Part shown: one piece after another, positions 25,398 through 34,855 of the stretch
Layout of the letters: each line of letters starts with the position of its first letter
Position numbering within the stretch: position 1 is the first letter of the stretch
From: Kordiimonas pumila
Lineage (GTDB): Bacteria > Pseudomonadota > Alphaproteobacteria > Sphingomonadales > Kordiimonadaceae
Direction: 5' to 3'
NCBI RefSeq assembly: GCF_015240255.1
Contig: NZ_CP061205.1
Coordinates: 248,001 to 312,000 of the forward strand
Length of the DNA: 64,000 nt
Notes under the pieces: model-generated
Told to the model about the DNA's origin: nothing
What the model saw: the letters and a program-made list of their open reading frames with translations, nothing else
The model's database searches: none
Translations under genes and position numbers: made by a program

Positions 25398-28300
25398 TTA
25401 TACGAAAAAGTTAACGCTGGAAGAGCTACCCGACTGTAGCCTTGCCAAGCCCGATTGGAAATTGGCAATCTGGTTTTGTAGATACTGAGGCACTGTACCC
25501 TGCTTTGAGGAGTTATTAGACAAATCACGAAATGGATTATATTCCAATGACCGAAAAGCACGCTGAATTGTAGAGATCGCATCATCCAGCAAGCCCAGCA
25601 CATACTTAGCCGTAGTTTTGTCTTTAATATGCAGTTCACCGTCAAGTTTAAGGCCGTAGACACCGCCTAAACTATCAGCTTCATCATCGTCATCACTGTT
25701 TAAATCGAAAACTTCATTTTTCGGCAGCAACTTCCCTGCTTCCAGCCCCAACCGCTCAAGCAGGTCTCTGCCTCCGGTGCCGGGCAGCAGATCAATAGCA
25801 ACACCATTATCAACCGTGCTAATTTTCAGCTTGTCGCCTTCAGAGGTTGACGTGACTTCAACTTTTATTTTGCCAATGCCGGTAATTTTCAGCTTTCTTG
25901 CTATGTCATCAAAGGTATCGCCGTCTTCAAGGGTAATCTTTTTCTTGGTGCCACCATCAATGGAAATATAAAAGAAATCACCTTCACGGGCTGAGGTCTG
26001 GCTTTCAATATCCAGTGTCTGATCAGCATTGATAGCGCCCGTTGGTAGCCCCAGTGTTTCAAGAACCGAATTGCCTTTATTGGTAAAGGCAATACCAGTA
26101 ACATTAGAGCGCGACAGGCTTTCACCAAACTGCTGCACATCACCCAGTGCACCGCTACTGCCATCAACACGCGCTACAAAGCCATCGGTGGCACCACGAG
26201 CAGTTTCACCCGCCAATGTTTGTGTGGTTGAACCGGCAACATAAACAACACCGTCCTGTACCACCACATCAGCAATTTTATCTGTGCCGCTGGTTGACAA
26301 ATACGTCGTGAAGTTTGCCGCAATGTCCGTTGTGCCAGAAAGTGTCAAGCCACTTACAAAGCCTTCCTGCCCGCCAAGTGCAGTTTCATTTAGCGTTGCA
26401 GCACCGCCTGCATTCAGACTAGCGTTTGTTGTTACACCGGCAATATAAACCGCGCCGTTCGCATTATCGATTGTAATACTCTGGATCGACCCGCTTGTCC
26501 CAAGGTTACCAAGGTTCACACTGCTGGTATGGTTTGTCAGGTCAGAACCATCAACGCGGTAAACAACCGCATTGTCGCCTTCTTCAACCGCTACGACCAG
26601 ATTGTTATTTGCATCAACTGCAATACCGCGGATCACGTCATTCCCGCTGGTACCAAAAACATTGGAATCAGTCAGCTTGCCTGTGCTGCCATTCAGTTTA
26701 AGGATCAAGGCATCGCTGCCACCGGAAAAACCGGAGGAAGAACTGATAGCTGATTTTGTATAGCCACCAACATAAATGTCATCGTTTGAATCGACCGCAA
26801 CCGAATAAGCACCCGATTCAGCAAAAGTGTCCAACTGGTAGCGAAAGACCTCGTCACCGCGCTTGCTTATTTTTGTGATAAACGCATCTCCGTTTTCACT
26901 ACTCACTGCGTCTGCCGTTGAAAGCGCACTTTCCGTTTTTCCAACAATGATGACATTGTCTTCACTGTCCACCGTAATGCCATAAGCTTCCGCACTCTCC
27001 GACACGCCTAACAGCCGAGAGAAAACAAGATTGCCCTCGCTATCAAACTTGGTCAGAAAAACATCCTGCTCGCTTGCGGTGTTAATTTGGTGGCCAAAAG
27101 TACCATCAGACGTACCAACCACATAAATACCGCCGTCGCTGGTCACGGCAATACGCGAGGCAGACGTATCAGCGTTCACCTTATAGTCACTGTCTATATT
27201 GGTGATCGAGGATGTATTGTCGGTATCCTCTTCGTCATCATCGTCGTCGTCATCAGTTACAGATTCCAGTGCCTCGGCCCTAAATTTGTCACGCAGGGCA
27301 GCAATCGCCGGGTCAACATCGTCTTCTTCAATATCTTTTGTGCGTTCCTTGATATCAGTTCCCTCAAGGTCAATCGCTGCAAAAGATGTTGTATCGTCAA
27401 GTGTGAGCGTACCGCTCAGGTTATTAAATTCTGAAATGCGGCTGGTAATGGCATAATCATCGTCAAGCTGGCTCACAGATGATGTCACATAAAGCGTGGG
27501 TTCACTAACGGCCGCTGCAAAAGAAACCTCTTCCGTGATAGTGCCGTCTACCTGCAAACCGTATCTGCCAGATGTACCATCCCGGTGAATATCAAACCGG
27601 GTCTGATACTTGACATATTCTTCGCCTTCGTCGTCAAGTGCAGTGACAGATTCAATCTGCTCGTTGATATGGGCCACAATATTATTCAAGGAAAGCGCGC
27701 CTGAAAGTGTACTGAGGTCAACCGTCACCTCGTCAGACTCGCCGCCTTTTTCAAGCGTAATAGTGAACACCTCAGTGCCCGTTAGCCCTGCTATAGCCTC
27801 ATTAGGGTTATCAACCACCAGCGAACCATCAAACCCGGTACCGTTTTTACCAGTTCTAACTGCGGCTTCGGTGGTATATTTCTTTTCCCCCAAAAACAGC
27901 GATAGCTTATCCAGCTCAGCCGTAGAAATATAATCCCTAACCTGATCAAACCCCTCTTGAAACTTGGCATTCAGTCGGTCGAGGGAAGATTTGGACGTTG
28001 TATCAGCAGAAGCATACTCAGCAAGGACGCGCAGGTTTTCAAGCGCGCGGTACAATGCAAATGTAGCGGTTTTATCTGAATTTCCTTTAACAGAGTTCAA
28101 GATATCATCATTCAGGTCTATGAATTTTGTAAGTTCTCGCACTGAACGCACACGCGCTTCAAGTGACGATGTTTCTTCCGCCTGCTGCCACGGCGGCACA
28201 ACTGTATTGGCGTTCAGATCAATGCTATAGGCTGCCCGGTCTTCTGCCGACAAACTCCGCAGGGATGACTGGGTTAGTTTTGCACTTACAGAAGCTGAAA

Positions 28301-28400
28301 TCAGGGAACTGTCAAAGCCAATAATTTGGGTCCGGGAAGACTGCTGGCCCGCAACCCCAAAAAGGCTAGAAAAACTGACTGATGTCCCAAAAAAAGCCAT
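25398..28400 (-). CDS. Large protein: flagellin/hook-like ends with an inserted beta-propeller
   Basis: The 1000-residue protein has no signal peptide. Residues 1-160 are mostly helical and Ser/Ala-rich, like an axial flagellar protein N-terminus (SLRSLSAEDRAAYSIDLNAN, then long helices). Residues about 200-370 are beta-rich with FTITLEKGGESDEVTVDLS. A run of Asp/Glu lies near 377-390. Residues about 400-775 hold some seven SBBP-type beta-propeller repeats with blades of the form GIYVVGTSDGTFG and DAFITKISKRGD. Residues about 775-920 have two segments like flagellin hook IN motifs (KKITLEDGDTFDDIARKL). The end is helical, then SSSSVNFFV. Export by a flagellar or type I route is plausible. The closest gene on this strand encodes a FliL-like protein. 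Function unknown. Confidence 0.7.
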   Translation of the reverse strand: MAFFGTSVSFSSLFGVAGQQSSRTQIIGFDSSLISASVSAKLTQSSLRSLSAEDRAAYSIDLNANTVVPPWQQAEETSSLEARVRSVRELTKFIDLNDDILNSVKGNSDKTATFALYRALENLRVLAEYASADTTSKSSLDRLNAKFQEGFDQVRDYISTAELDKLSLFLGEKKYTTEAAVRTGKNGTGFDGSLVVDNPNEAIAGLTGTEVFTITLEKGGESDEVTVDLSTLSGALSLNNIVAHINEQIESVTALDDEGEEYVKYQTRFDIHRDGTSGRYGLQVDGTITEEVSFAAAVSEPTLYVTSSVSQLDDDYAITSRISEFNNLSGTLTLDDTTSFAAIDLEGTDIKERTKDIEEDDVDPAIAALRDKFRAEALESVTDDDDDDDEEDTDNTSSITNIDSDYKVNADTSASRIAVTSDGGIYVVGTSDGTFGHQINTASEQDVFLTKFDSEGNLVFSRLLGVSESAEAYGITVDSEDNVIIVGKTESALSTADAVSSENGDAFITKISKRGDEVFRYQLDTFAESGAYSVAVDSNDDIYVGGYTKSAISSSSGFSGGSDALILKLNGSTGKLTDSNVFGTSGNDVIRGIAVDANNNLVVAVEEGDNAVVYRVDGSDLTNHTSSVNLGNLGTSGSIQSITIDNANGAVYIAGVTTNASLNAGGAATLNETALGGQEGFVSGLTLSGTTDIAANFTTYLSTSGTDKIADVVVQDGVVYVAGSTTQTLAGETARGATDGFVARVDGSSGALGDVQQFGESLSRSNVTGIAFTNKGNSVLETLGLPTGAINADQTLDIESQTSAREGDFFYISIDGGTKKKITLEDGDTFDDIARKLKITGIGKIKVEVTSTSEGDKLKISTVDNGVAIDLLPGTGGRDLLERLGLEAGKLLPKNEVFDLNSDDDDEADSLGGVYGLKLDGELHIKDKTTAKYVLGLLDDAISTIQRAFRSLEYNPFRDLSNNSSKQGTVPQYLQNQIANFQSGLARLQSGSSSSVNFFV

Positions 28401-28605
28401 AACCTGTTTTCATTGCTTTCGCGTTTAAGCGGCAAATTATGCCTACTCGGCAATATTTACCAGTTTTATAGCCAATCCTAGGCCAAACGACTCGCGTACA
28501 TAGGCAACATTTGCCGTTTCCTTGAATTTAGCCACACTATTTCCTACATCAAATGCAAGTAGCATGCTAAGTAAAGGATACTTAGCTTCAGGGAGAAAGA
28601 AAGCG

Positions 28606-28896
28606 ATGGTTGCTGTTTTTTGGCTTATAAATACGGTACTTGATCTATTTAAATTCGTGCTGATTGCCTATGTGATATTAAGCTGGCTGGTGGCCTTTAA
28701 TATCCTGAATACACATCAGCAATTTGTAAGATCTATCATGAATTTTCTCAGCAGCCTTGTAGAGCCTGCGGTGCGGCCCATCAGGCGCATTATTCCCCCT
28801 ATAAACGGTGTTGATTTGTCTGTTCTAGCATTGTTTTTGCTCATCGCGTTTGTGCAGATTTTAATTAACACATCAATCGCGCCTCTGTTTTTCTAG
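28606..28896 (+). CDS. yggT: YggT family membrane protein
   Basis: The 96-residue product has two membrane helices (LFKFVLIAYVILSWLVAF and VDLSVLALFLLIAFVQIL) separated by the YggT signature SLVEPAVRPIRRIIPP. The family is linked to cell division and shape or to osmotic shock tolerance; the exact role is not settled. The ATG at 28606 follows GGGAGAAAG and gives the family length; an upstream ATG at 28522 does not. A DUF167 gene follows 17 bp later, the common yggT-yggU pairing. Confidence 0.9.
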   Translation: MVAVFWLINTVLDLFKFVLIAYVILSWLVAFNILNTHQQFVRSIMNFLSSLVEPAVRPIRRIIPPINGVDLSVLALFLLIAFVQILINTSIAPLFF

Positions 28897-28913
28897 GCAG
28901 GGCTAAGGCCGCC

Positions 28914-29237
28914 GTGCTGAAATCGCATGAAAATGGGGTTATTCTTTCTATTAAGTTAACCCCAAAGGCCTCTAAAAACGCCCTTGTTAGAATTGGCCTT
29001 GATCAAGACAATCACAAGGTGCTCTATGCATCCGTTACTGCTGTGCCTGAAAAAGGCAAAGCAAATACAGCCCTCATAAAGCTGCTGTCAAAAGAGCTGG
29101 GGCAACCCAAATCAGCTTTCCAGCTTATAAGCGGCGAACTATCACGGCGTAAAACAGTGCTCATCTTGGGTGAAAGCGACGCCCTTACAGCATCGCTGCG
29201 GGCCTCTATTACCGCGCTTCAGTTGCCAGAAAAATAA
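28914..29237 (+). CDS. DUF167 (YggU) family protein
   Basis: The 107-residue protein starts at a GTG and fits DUF167: GVILSIKLTPKASKNALVRI near the start, VTAVPEKGKANTALIKLLSK in the middle and SGELSRRKTVLILG. It is a small soluble alpha/beta protein of unknown biochemical role. It follows yggT by 17 bp and was probably one operon with it; folD comes two genes later on the same strand. Confidence 0.9.
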   Translation: MLKSHENGVILSIKLTPKASKNALVRIGLDQDNHKVLYASVTAVPEKGKANTALIKLLSKELGQPKSAFQLISGELSRRKTVLILGESDALTASLRASITALQLPEK

Positions 29238-29302
29238 CCCCGCTTGATAGCGCCCCACATTGCGCTACATTTTTGTCATAACTTTGATAAGGGGGTGATA
29301 CC

Positions 29303-29719
29303 ATGCCAGATAAACTGATTTTTATACCTGTTCTCGTGCAGGTTATGCTCACGCTTTATATTTACATCAGGATCAGTATAGCCAAAACAGCCGCGTACAA
29401 AGCCGGGCTGGTCAACCCTAGCCGACGCGCTCTTTATGATGATGCCTGGCCTGAGAATGTTATCCAGCTTAATAACAACCTTAGAAACCAGTTTGAACTA
29501 CCGGTTTTGTTTTATCTGCTGGTACTAGTGTTATGGCTTTTGAATGCAATTGATATTTTCGCCCACATTACAGCATGGCTTTTTGTAACAAGCCGGTTTG
29601 TGCATGCATATGTGCACACTGGCACAAACTATGTGCCACTCCGGCGCAAAGTTTTTATTTATGGCACTTTAATGGTTATGGTCCTTGTGGTTTTAACCTT
29701 AAAGGCCATAGTCTTATAA
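29303..29719 (+). CDS. MAPEG family membrane protein
   Basis: The 138-residue protein has four predicted membrane helices and the MAPEG look: a first helix PVLVQVMLTLYIYIRI, RNQFELPVLFYLLVLVL in helix 2, and SRFVHAYVHTGTNYVPLRR before the last helix. Eukaryotic relatives are glutathione-dependent membrane enzymes; bacterial members are mostly uncharacterised. GGGGG precedes the ATG. It lies between DUF167 and folD on the same strand. A separate soluble GST lies 1.7 kb on, on the opposite strand. Confidence 0.85.
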   Translation: MPDKLIFIPVLVQVMLTLYIYIRISIAKTAAYKAGLVNPSRRALYDDAWPENVIQLNNNLRNQFELPVLFYLLVLVLWLLNAIDIFAHITAWLFVTSRFVHAYVHTGTNYVPLRRKVFIYGTLMVMVLVVLTLKAIVL

Positions 29720-29819
29720 ACGGCCTTATTTTACCTGATACCGACCAGAAACCGGGTTGCCGCCAGTAGTTTTTCATCCTATAGCGGGGGCTAGGATTGA
29801 GCATGAAACAGGATATCCC

Positions 29820-30707
29820 ATGACCGCACGCATTATTGATGGAAAAGCCTTTGCAGAAAAGGTTCGCGCCCATGTCGCTGAAGATGTGCTAGCCGTTAAA
29901 TCAAAATACGGCATAACACCCGGTCTTGCCGTTGTCATTGTAGGGGAAGACCCTGCAAGCCAAGTATATGTCCGCAGTAAAGTGAAGCAAACAGCCGAAG
30001 CTGGCATGAACAGTTTTCACTTTGAAATGCCCTCTGACACCCCTGAGGCTGCTCTTATCGCGAAGGTACAGGAACTAAACGCTGACCCCCGCGTGAACGG
30101 TATCCTCGTACAGTTACCATTACCAAAACACATGAACGAAGCGACCGTCATTGAAACCATTGTGCCTGAAAAAGATGTGGATGGCTTTCATGTCATCAAC
30201 ACAGGGCTGCTGGCAATTGGTGACAAAAAAGCCATGGTGCCCTGCACGCCGCTTGGTTGCCTGATGATGCTACAGGAAACACTCGGCGATCTTTCCGGCA
30301 AAAAGGCCGTGGTTGTTGGCCGGTCAAACATTGTTGGCAAGCCCATGGCGCAACTTCTGCTTAATGCGAATTGCACAGTGACCATCGCCCACAGCCGCAC
30401 AGCAGACCTCAAGGCAGAAGTTATGGCTGCTGATATTGTGGTTGCCGCCGTTGGCAGGCCAGAGATGGTCCCCGGTAGCTGGCTAAAAAAAGGCGCAACT
30501 GTGATTGATGTGGGCATTAACCGCATCCCGGCCCCTGAACTGGGCGAGGGTAAAAACCGGCTGGTCGGGGATGTTGATTTTGCAAGCGCGGCAGAGGTTG
30601 CAGGCGCCATCACACCAGTGCCCGGCGGCGTTGGCCCCATGACAATTGCCTGCCTTCTAAGAAACACAGTAACCGCAACATGCCGGCAAAACCGTATAGA
30701 CCTTTAA
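29820..30707 (+). CDS. folD: Bifunctional methylenetetrahydrofolate dehydrogenase/cyclohydrolase
   Basis: The 295-residue enzyme interconverts 5,10-methylene-THF and 10-formyl-THF. It shows the catalytic region [13 protein letters not shown] (Tyr and Lys of the cyclohydrolase site), [12 protein letters not shown], the PCTPLG motif, the NADP-binding [18 protein letters not shown] and the C-terminal [19 protein letters not shown]. The ATG at 29820 follows CAGGAT; a longer frame from 29757 is not supported by the family. Located in a plus-strand run with DUF167, MAPEG and MarC. Confidence 0.96.
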   Translation: MTARIIDGKAFAEKVRAHVAEDVLAVKSKYGITPGLAVVIVGEDPASQVYVRSKVKQTAEAGMNSFHFEMPSDTPEAALIAKVQELNADPRVNGILVQLPLPKHMNEATVIETIVPEKDVDGFHVINTGLLAIGDKKAMVPCTPLGCLMMLQETLGDLSGKKAVVVGRSNIVGKPMAQLLLNANCTVTIAHSRTADLKAEVMAADIVVAAVGRPEMVPGSWLKKGATVIDVGINRIPAPELGEGKNRLVGDVDFASAAEVAGAITPVPGGVGPMTIACLLRNTVTATCRQNRIDL

Positions 30708-30758
30708 AATTCTTGTGTTAGGCTGCCCCCAATCGACATGTAACAGGATAGCCTTTTT

Positions 30759-31385
30759 ATGTATGAAGCTTACGTAACCGCCTTTATTGCGCTTTTTGTA
30801 ATCATTGATCCCGTGGGGATGGCCCCTATTTTTGCCGGGCTTACACAAGGCGCACCTGTTTCCTATCAACGTAAAATGGCGATTAAGGGCACCATTGTTG
30901 CCACCATCATTCTGGCGTTCTTTGCCCTTGTAGGTAAGGGCTTTCTTGAAACATTGGGCATTTCCATGAGCGCCCTTCGGGTTGCAGGCGGCCTTATGCT
31001 GTTTGTGATTGCCCTTGAAATGGTGTTCGACAAACGCACCCCGCGCAAGGAAGAAGCCGCCCACAAGCTTGACGAAATTTTTGATGATATTTCTGTCTTC
31101 CCACTGGCTATGCCCATGCTTGCAGGGCCGGGTGCTATTGCCACCACCATGCTGCTGATGAGCCGCCAAACAGGCCATATCGAAATGCAGGGCGCGATCC
31201 TCGCCGCACTGCTAACCGTGATGATTATTACACTGGTCGTGTTTTTTCTGGCGGGCGGCATTATGCGTATTGTTGGCCCCACGGTGAATGCCGTTATCAC
31301 CCGCGTTCTTGGTGTCATTCTGGCGGCACTTGCCGCACAGTATGTGCTAGACGGGCTGAAAGTAGCGTTTCTAGGCCACGTTTAA
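30759..31385 (+). CDS. MarC family integral membrane protein
   Basis: The 208-residue protein has six hydrophobic helices and MarC features: IALFVIIDPVGMAPIFAG at the N-terminus, RVAGGLMLFVIALEMVF in the middle and PLAMPMLAGPGAIATTMLL. MarC was once linked to multiple antibiotic resistance but that link was not upheld; the real function is unknown. It follows folD by about 50 bp on the same strand and converges with a GST gene 13 bp past its end. Confidence 0.9.
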   Translation: MYEAYVTAFIALFVIIDPVGMAPIFAGLTQGAPVSYQRKMAIKGTIVATIILAFFALVGKGFLETLGISMSALRVAGGLMLFVIALEMVFDKRTPRKEEAAHKLDEIFDDISVFPLAMPMLAGPGAIATTMLLMSRQTGHIEMQGAILAALLTVMIITLVVFFLAGGIMRIVGPTVNAVITRVLGVILAALAAQYVLDGLKVAFLGHV

Positions 31386-31398
31386 CATACTCTCAGTA

Positions 31399-31995
31399 TT
31401 AGCCTTTTCTGGGGTCAGTTTCTACCATCGCTGGCTTTTGGCATACTGTTTCATACCATGTAGCAAGTTTTGGCGCAGCTTGCTGCCAGTTAATATCTGG
31501 TTGGCGGAAGCATACATAATCAAGCGCGCAGGCAAGGCCAATGGTGCCAAACTGCCAGCTATCAAGGTCCTCCATAAAGGTTGCCTCTGTATAGGCCGCG
31601 CTGCGCAATATTGCAGTTTCCCAGCGCCCCATCCAGAAGTCTGATGGTGCCCCGTCCGGGCGGCGTGTTTCCATTGTTTTAGCAACAGCCGCATCCATAA
31701 GGCCGTCTGCCACAGCCTCAATCTGGCGCTGGCGGAAATAAGCGGGGCCAGACTGCTCTGCACCCGCAAGCCCCAGAAAATATTCCACAATCACCGGGCT
31801 ATCAAAAATAACTTGCCCGTTATCCAGTTGCAGCGCTGGCACTTTAGCAAGCGGGTTAATGGTATGGAGCGTGCTGCCCGCCTCGAGAGAGCTACCAAGC
31901 ACCAGCGTAATCTGGTCGCCGTAACCAAGGCTTTTTGCGGTTAACAGCACTTTGCGGGAATAAGGCGATGTAATGGAATAATAAAGCTTCATCAT
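31399..31995 (-). CDS. Glutathione S-transferase family protein
   Basis: The 198-residue protein has the thioredoxin-like N-terminal domain (KLYYSITSPYSRKVLLTAK, with the catalytic Ser in SPYS, then NPLAKVPALQLDNG and the glutathione-binding FDSPVIVEYF) and a helical C-terminal domain (residues about 85-198). The cis-Pro is in VPAL. It probably conjugates or reduces small electrophiles; substrate unknown. It is 12 bp downstream of an AEC transporter on the same strand, so the two may be one operon. Confidence 0.9.
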   Translation of the reverse strand: MMKLYYSITSPYSRKVLLTAKSLGYGDQITLVLGSSLEAGSTLHTINPLAKVPALQLDNGQVIFDSPVIVEYFLGLAGAEQSGPAYFRQRQIEAVADGLMDAAVAKTMETRRPDGAPSDFWMGRWETAILRSAAYTEATFMEDLDSWQFGTIGLACALDYVCFRQPDINWQQAAPKLATWYETVCQKPAMVETDPRKG

Positions 31996-32007
31996 ATCTC
32001 TCGTTTA

Positions 32008-32961
32008 TTAAGCACCGGCATTTGGCAAAAGCGCGTGCAATGCCAAAAGAACTAGCGCAATTGTCAGCACCGAAAAGCAGGTGGAAACCAGCACAGTTGT
32101 GGCAGCGCGGCGGGCGCCCACCCCGTAACGGTTAGCAAAACTATAGGCGATCATCCCGGTTGGCAAACACGCAAACAGCGTAGCAACCGCCACCCACAAG
32201 TCGGGCAAGTGCATAGCATAGCGGGTGAATACAAACACAATAAACGGCAAAAACACCAGCTTGAGGGTAACCGCCACCATTGAATGGGTATGGTTGCCCG
32301 CAATCTCAACATTTGCGAGCGTCAGGCCCACAGCAAACAGCCCAACAGGTGATGCCGCCATGGCAGGCAGTGCCAAAACCTTGTCGAGCCAATCGGGGAA
32401 TGGCAGCGCAAGCGCCGACCAGAGAAGCGCTGTGAAAAGCGCCAGCAATATAGGGTTTTGCCGAATACTGGCAAAAGTACGGCTCCACATGCCGGGGCCG
32501 TCCTCGGTTTTTGAGGCCCCTTCAACAATCATGGTGGTAATGGGAATAAGGGTTAGGCTGTGAAAGCCAAGCAGCATCAGCAGCAAGCGCACACCTTCAT
32601 GACCATACGCCCCTTCAACAAGCGGGATACCAAGAAAGGCACCGTTCGCAAAACAGGTGGCAATAGAGAACACAGCACCTTCCGCAACCGTAAAACCAAA
32701 CAGCCACCGGCCAGAGAAATAGGCAATCGCATAGACAATATAAAGGCTGAAATAATAGCCTGCCACAAACAGCATTTCGCTCGCATGTGGCAGTTCTTTG
32801 GAGGCCATAGCCCGGAACATAAGCGCCGGAATAGCCACATTCCACACAAAGGCAACAAGCGTGTCTGACGCATTTTCAGGAAACAGCTTGGTTTTACCAA
32901 GGCCAAACCCCAAAAGCATGATCAGGAAAACAGGGGCTATGATTGTGAATATCTCTGCCAC
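32008..32961 (-). CDS. AEC family transporter (auxin efflux carrier-like permease)
   Basis: The 317-residue membrane protein has about ten helices and an internal repeat, as in the bacterial AEC/PIN-like family (for example MdcF or malonate permeases). Seen are FLIMLLGFGLGKTKLFPENA at the start, FANGAFLGIPLVEGAYG in helix 4, and FACLPTGMIAYSFANRYGVG near the end. The substrate is likely a small carboxylate or other anion. It is followed by a GST gene 12 bp on. Confidence 0.87.
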   Translation of the reverse strand: MAEIFTIIAPVFLIMLLGFGLGKTKLFPENASDTLVAFVWNVAIPALMFRAMASKELPHASEMLFVAGYYFSLYIVYAIAYFSGRWLFGFTVAEGAVFSIATCFANGAFLGIPLVEGAYGHEGVRLLLMLLGFHSLTLIPITTMIVEGASKTEDGPGMWSRTFASIRQNPILLALFTALLWSALALPFPDWLDKVLALPAMAASPVGLFAVGLTLANVEIAGNHTHSMVAVTLKLVFLPFIVFVFTRYAMHLPDLWVAVATLFACLPTGMIAYSFANRYGVGARRAATTVLVSTCFSVLTIALVLLALHALLPNAGA

Positions 32962-33033
32962 GCTGTCTCCCGAAGGCCTTTTGGGGATCCTAGCCCCGGT
33001 TGCTTACCATTTTATGCATGCGCCCTGCGTTTC

Positions 33034-34248
33034 CTAGTGCTGGCCGCGGCGTTTCAGAAGCTTCAAGCGCAGCGCATTCAGCTTAATAAAGCCTGCTGCA
33101 TCTTTCTGGTCGTAAACGCTGTCTTCCTCGAAGGTTACATGTTCCATCGAATAAAGGCTATAGGGGCTTTTGCGGCCCACAACATTGGCGCTGCCCTTGT
33201 AAAGCATCAGGCGCACAGTACCCGCGACAAATTCCTGGCTCTTGTCAATCAGCGCCTGCATCATTTCACGCTCTGGCGAGAACCAAAAGCCATTATACAG
33301 CACTTCGGCATACTTCGGCATAATCTCGTCCTTGAGATGCATCGCGCCCTTATCAAGCGTGATCTGCTCAATACCCCGGTGGGCTGCTAGCAAAATGGTG
33401 CCGCCCGGCGTTTCATATATCCCGCGCGATTTCATGCCAACAAAACGGTTTTCCAGAAGGTCAAGCCGACCAATACCGTGTTTTTTGCCAAGCTCGTTCA
33501 GTTTGGTAAGCAGCATGGCAGGCGACAGGCTAACGCCGTTAATCGCAACAGCATCACCCTTTTCAAATTCAACCTCAATATACTCAGGCTCGTTTGGTGC
33601 CTGTGTTACCGGGTCGTCTGTGCGGGCGTAAACATATTCTTCCGCCGCCACCCATGGGTCCTCAAGCGCTTTACCTTCGCTTGATGTGTGCAGCAGGTTT
33701 GCATCCACAGAAAACGGCGATTCGCCGCGCTTGTCTTTTGGTACTGGTATCTGGTGCTGCTCGGCAAAGTTAATCAGGTCTGTTCTGGAATGCAGGTCCC
33801 ATTCGCGCCACGGGGCAATAACCTTAATGCCGGGGTTCAGTGCATAATAGCCAAGCTCGAACCGTACCTGATCGTTGCCCTTGCCGGTCGCGCCGTGGCA
33901 CACAGCATCAGCGCCAGTTTCCGCCGCAATTTCGATCTGGCGTTTGGCGATCAATGGCCGCGCGATAGAAGTGCCTAAAAGATACTGGCCTTCATAGACG
34001 GTGTTGGCCCGGAACATAGGGAACACATAGTCTTTCACAAATTCTTCGCGTAGGTCTTCAATGAAGATATCCTTGATGCCCAGCATCTCGGCTTTTTTAC
34101 GCGCTGGTTCAAGTTCCTCGCCTTGGCCAAGGTCTGCCGTGAAGGTTACCACCTCACAGTTATACGTAACCTGCAACCACTTGAGGATAATGGATGTATC
34201 AAGCCCGCCCGAATAGGCCAGCACTACTTTTTTGATTTTATCTGACAT
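33034..34248 (-). CDS. argG: Argininosuccinate synthase
   Basis: The 404-residue enzyme joins citrulline and aspartate using ATP, the penultimate step of arginine synthesis. Motifs seen are the ATP PP-loop AYSGGLDTS near the start, the second signature [15 protein letters not shown] and [16 protein letters not shown]. The ATG at 34248 follows GGAGCAAGTG; an in-frame start five codons upstream (34263) is less likely. argH is not adjacent. The 165-bp space upstream of it shows no other gene, only the terminator of the next gene on that strand. Confidence 0.96.
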   Translation of the reverse strand: MSDKIKKVVLAYSGGLDTSIILKWLQVTYNCEVVTFTADLGQGEELEPARKKAEMLGIKDIFIEDLREEFVKDYVFPMFRANTVYEGQYLLGTSIARPLIAKRQIEIAAETGADAVCHGATGKGNDQVRFELGYYALNPGIKVIAPWREWDLHSRTDLINFAEQHQIPVPKDKRGESPFSVDANLLHTSSEGKALEDPWVAAEEYVYARTDDPVTQAPNEPEYIEVEFEKGDAVAINGVSLSPAMLLTKLNELGKKHGIGRLDLLENRFVGMKSRGIYETPGGTILLAAHRGIEQITLDKGAMHLKDEIMPKYAEVLYNGFWFSPEREMMQALIDKSQEFVAGTVRLMLYKGSANVVGRKSPYSLYSMEHVTFEEDSVYDQKDAAGFIKLNALRLKLLKRRGQH

Positions 34249-34402
34249 CACTTGCTCCAGCACAAAAATTCCTGTGTGCGGAAGTAGCGGAAGTTTGCGC
34301 CCACGTCAAATAGTGGGTGCAGAATAAGAGGATAAATTTACGTCTTTTGCTGGATAGATGTTCTTAAAAGAGCATAAACTACCATAATGCTGTCTACTTC
34401 AA

Positions 34403-34440
34403 ACAAAGGGCGTAACGCCCACCCTGACTTTAGGGCGTTA
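34403..34440 (-). terminator. Terminator behind the lipoprotein gene
   Basis: On the minus strand TAACGCCC at the gene's stop codon pairs with GGGCGTTA further on, and the sequence then reads CGCCCTTTG. The stem overlaps the last codons of the lipoprotein gene. The T-run is short, so strength is doubtful. Confidence 0.45.
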
Positions 34441-34855
34441 CCGTTATACCTGTTTTATCCAATGTCAGGCTTGATAGTTTGCCGCCCTCAACCGCTATAA
34501 TTTTCTGAATATTAGGGGACTGAGCCACGATAAAAAAGCGTTGGTTTTTGCCTACACCTTCCGGCCATTCGGCCTTGGAAACTATATAGGCTGGTGGTAT
34601 TTGAAAGGACGCAAGTTTCAGGCTATCTGGGTAAGTAACCTGAAACACAGCTTTTTTAGCAAACCATGCAGCACTGCCTGCGGCAATAATTTCGTCTACA
34701 ATCTCAGGGTTGCCTGTCACGACGACCAAGTCTAAAGCTATTGAAGTATCAAGATCAGCGCTGCTAATAATGGTAAAAGAAGATTGCTTGGTGCCACAGG
34801 CAACCAGCACCAACGGTAGCAACAGTATAAAAATACACTGCCGCAATCGGACCAT
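34430..34855 (-). CDS. Putative lipoprotein, unknown function
   Basis: The 141-residue product has a lipoprotein signal (FILLLPLVLVACGT, lipid-bearing Cys at about residue 20) and a mature part of about 120 residues with no domain I recognise. The mature part is mixed alpha/beta, with AAWFAKKAVFQVTYPDSLKL and a repeated beta pattern at the end. Its ATG overlaps the rlmN stop in TAATG, so translation is coupled to rlmN, although a functional tie between an rRNA methylase and a lipoprotein is not obvious. Confidence 0.75.
   Translation of the reverse strand: MVRLRQCIFILLLPLVLVACGTKQSSFTIISSADLDTSIALDLVVVTGNPEIVDEIIAAGSAAWFAKKAVFQVTYPDSLKLASFQIPPAYIVSKAEWPEGVGKNQRFFIVAQSPNIQKIIAVEGGKLSSLTLDKTGITVTP

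Noticed and set aside
28470-28486. Second sigma-54-like site upstream of the beta-propeller gene (minus strand TTTGGCCTAGGATTGGCT)
   Set aside because: GG and GC are spaced correctly but the flanking bases fit the consensus poorly, so it is too weak to list.
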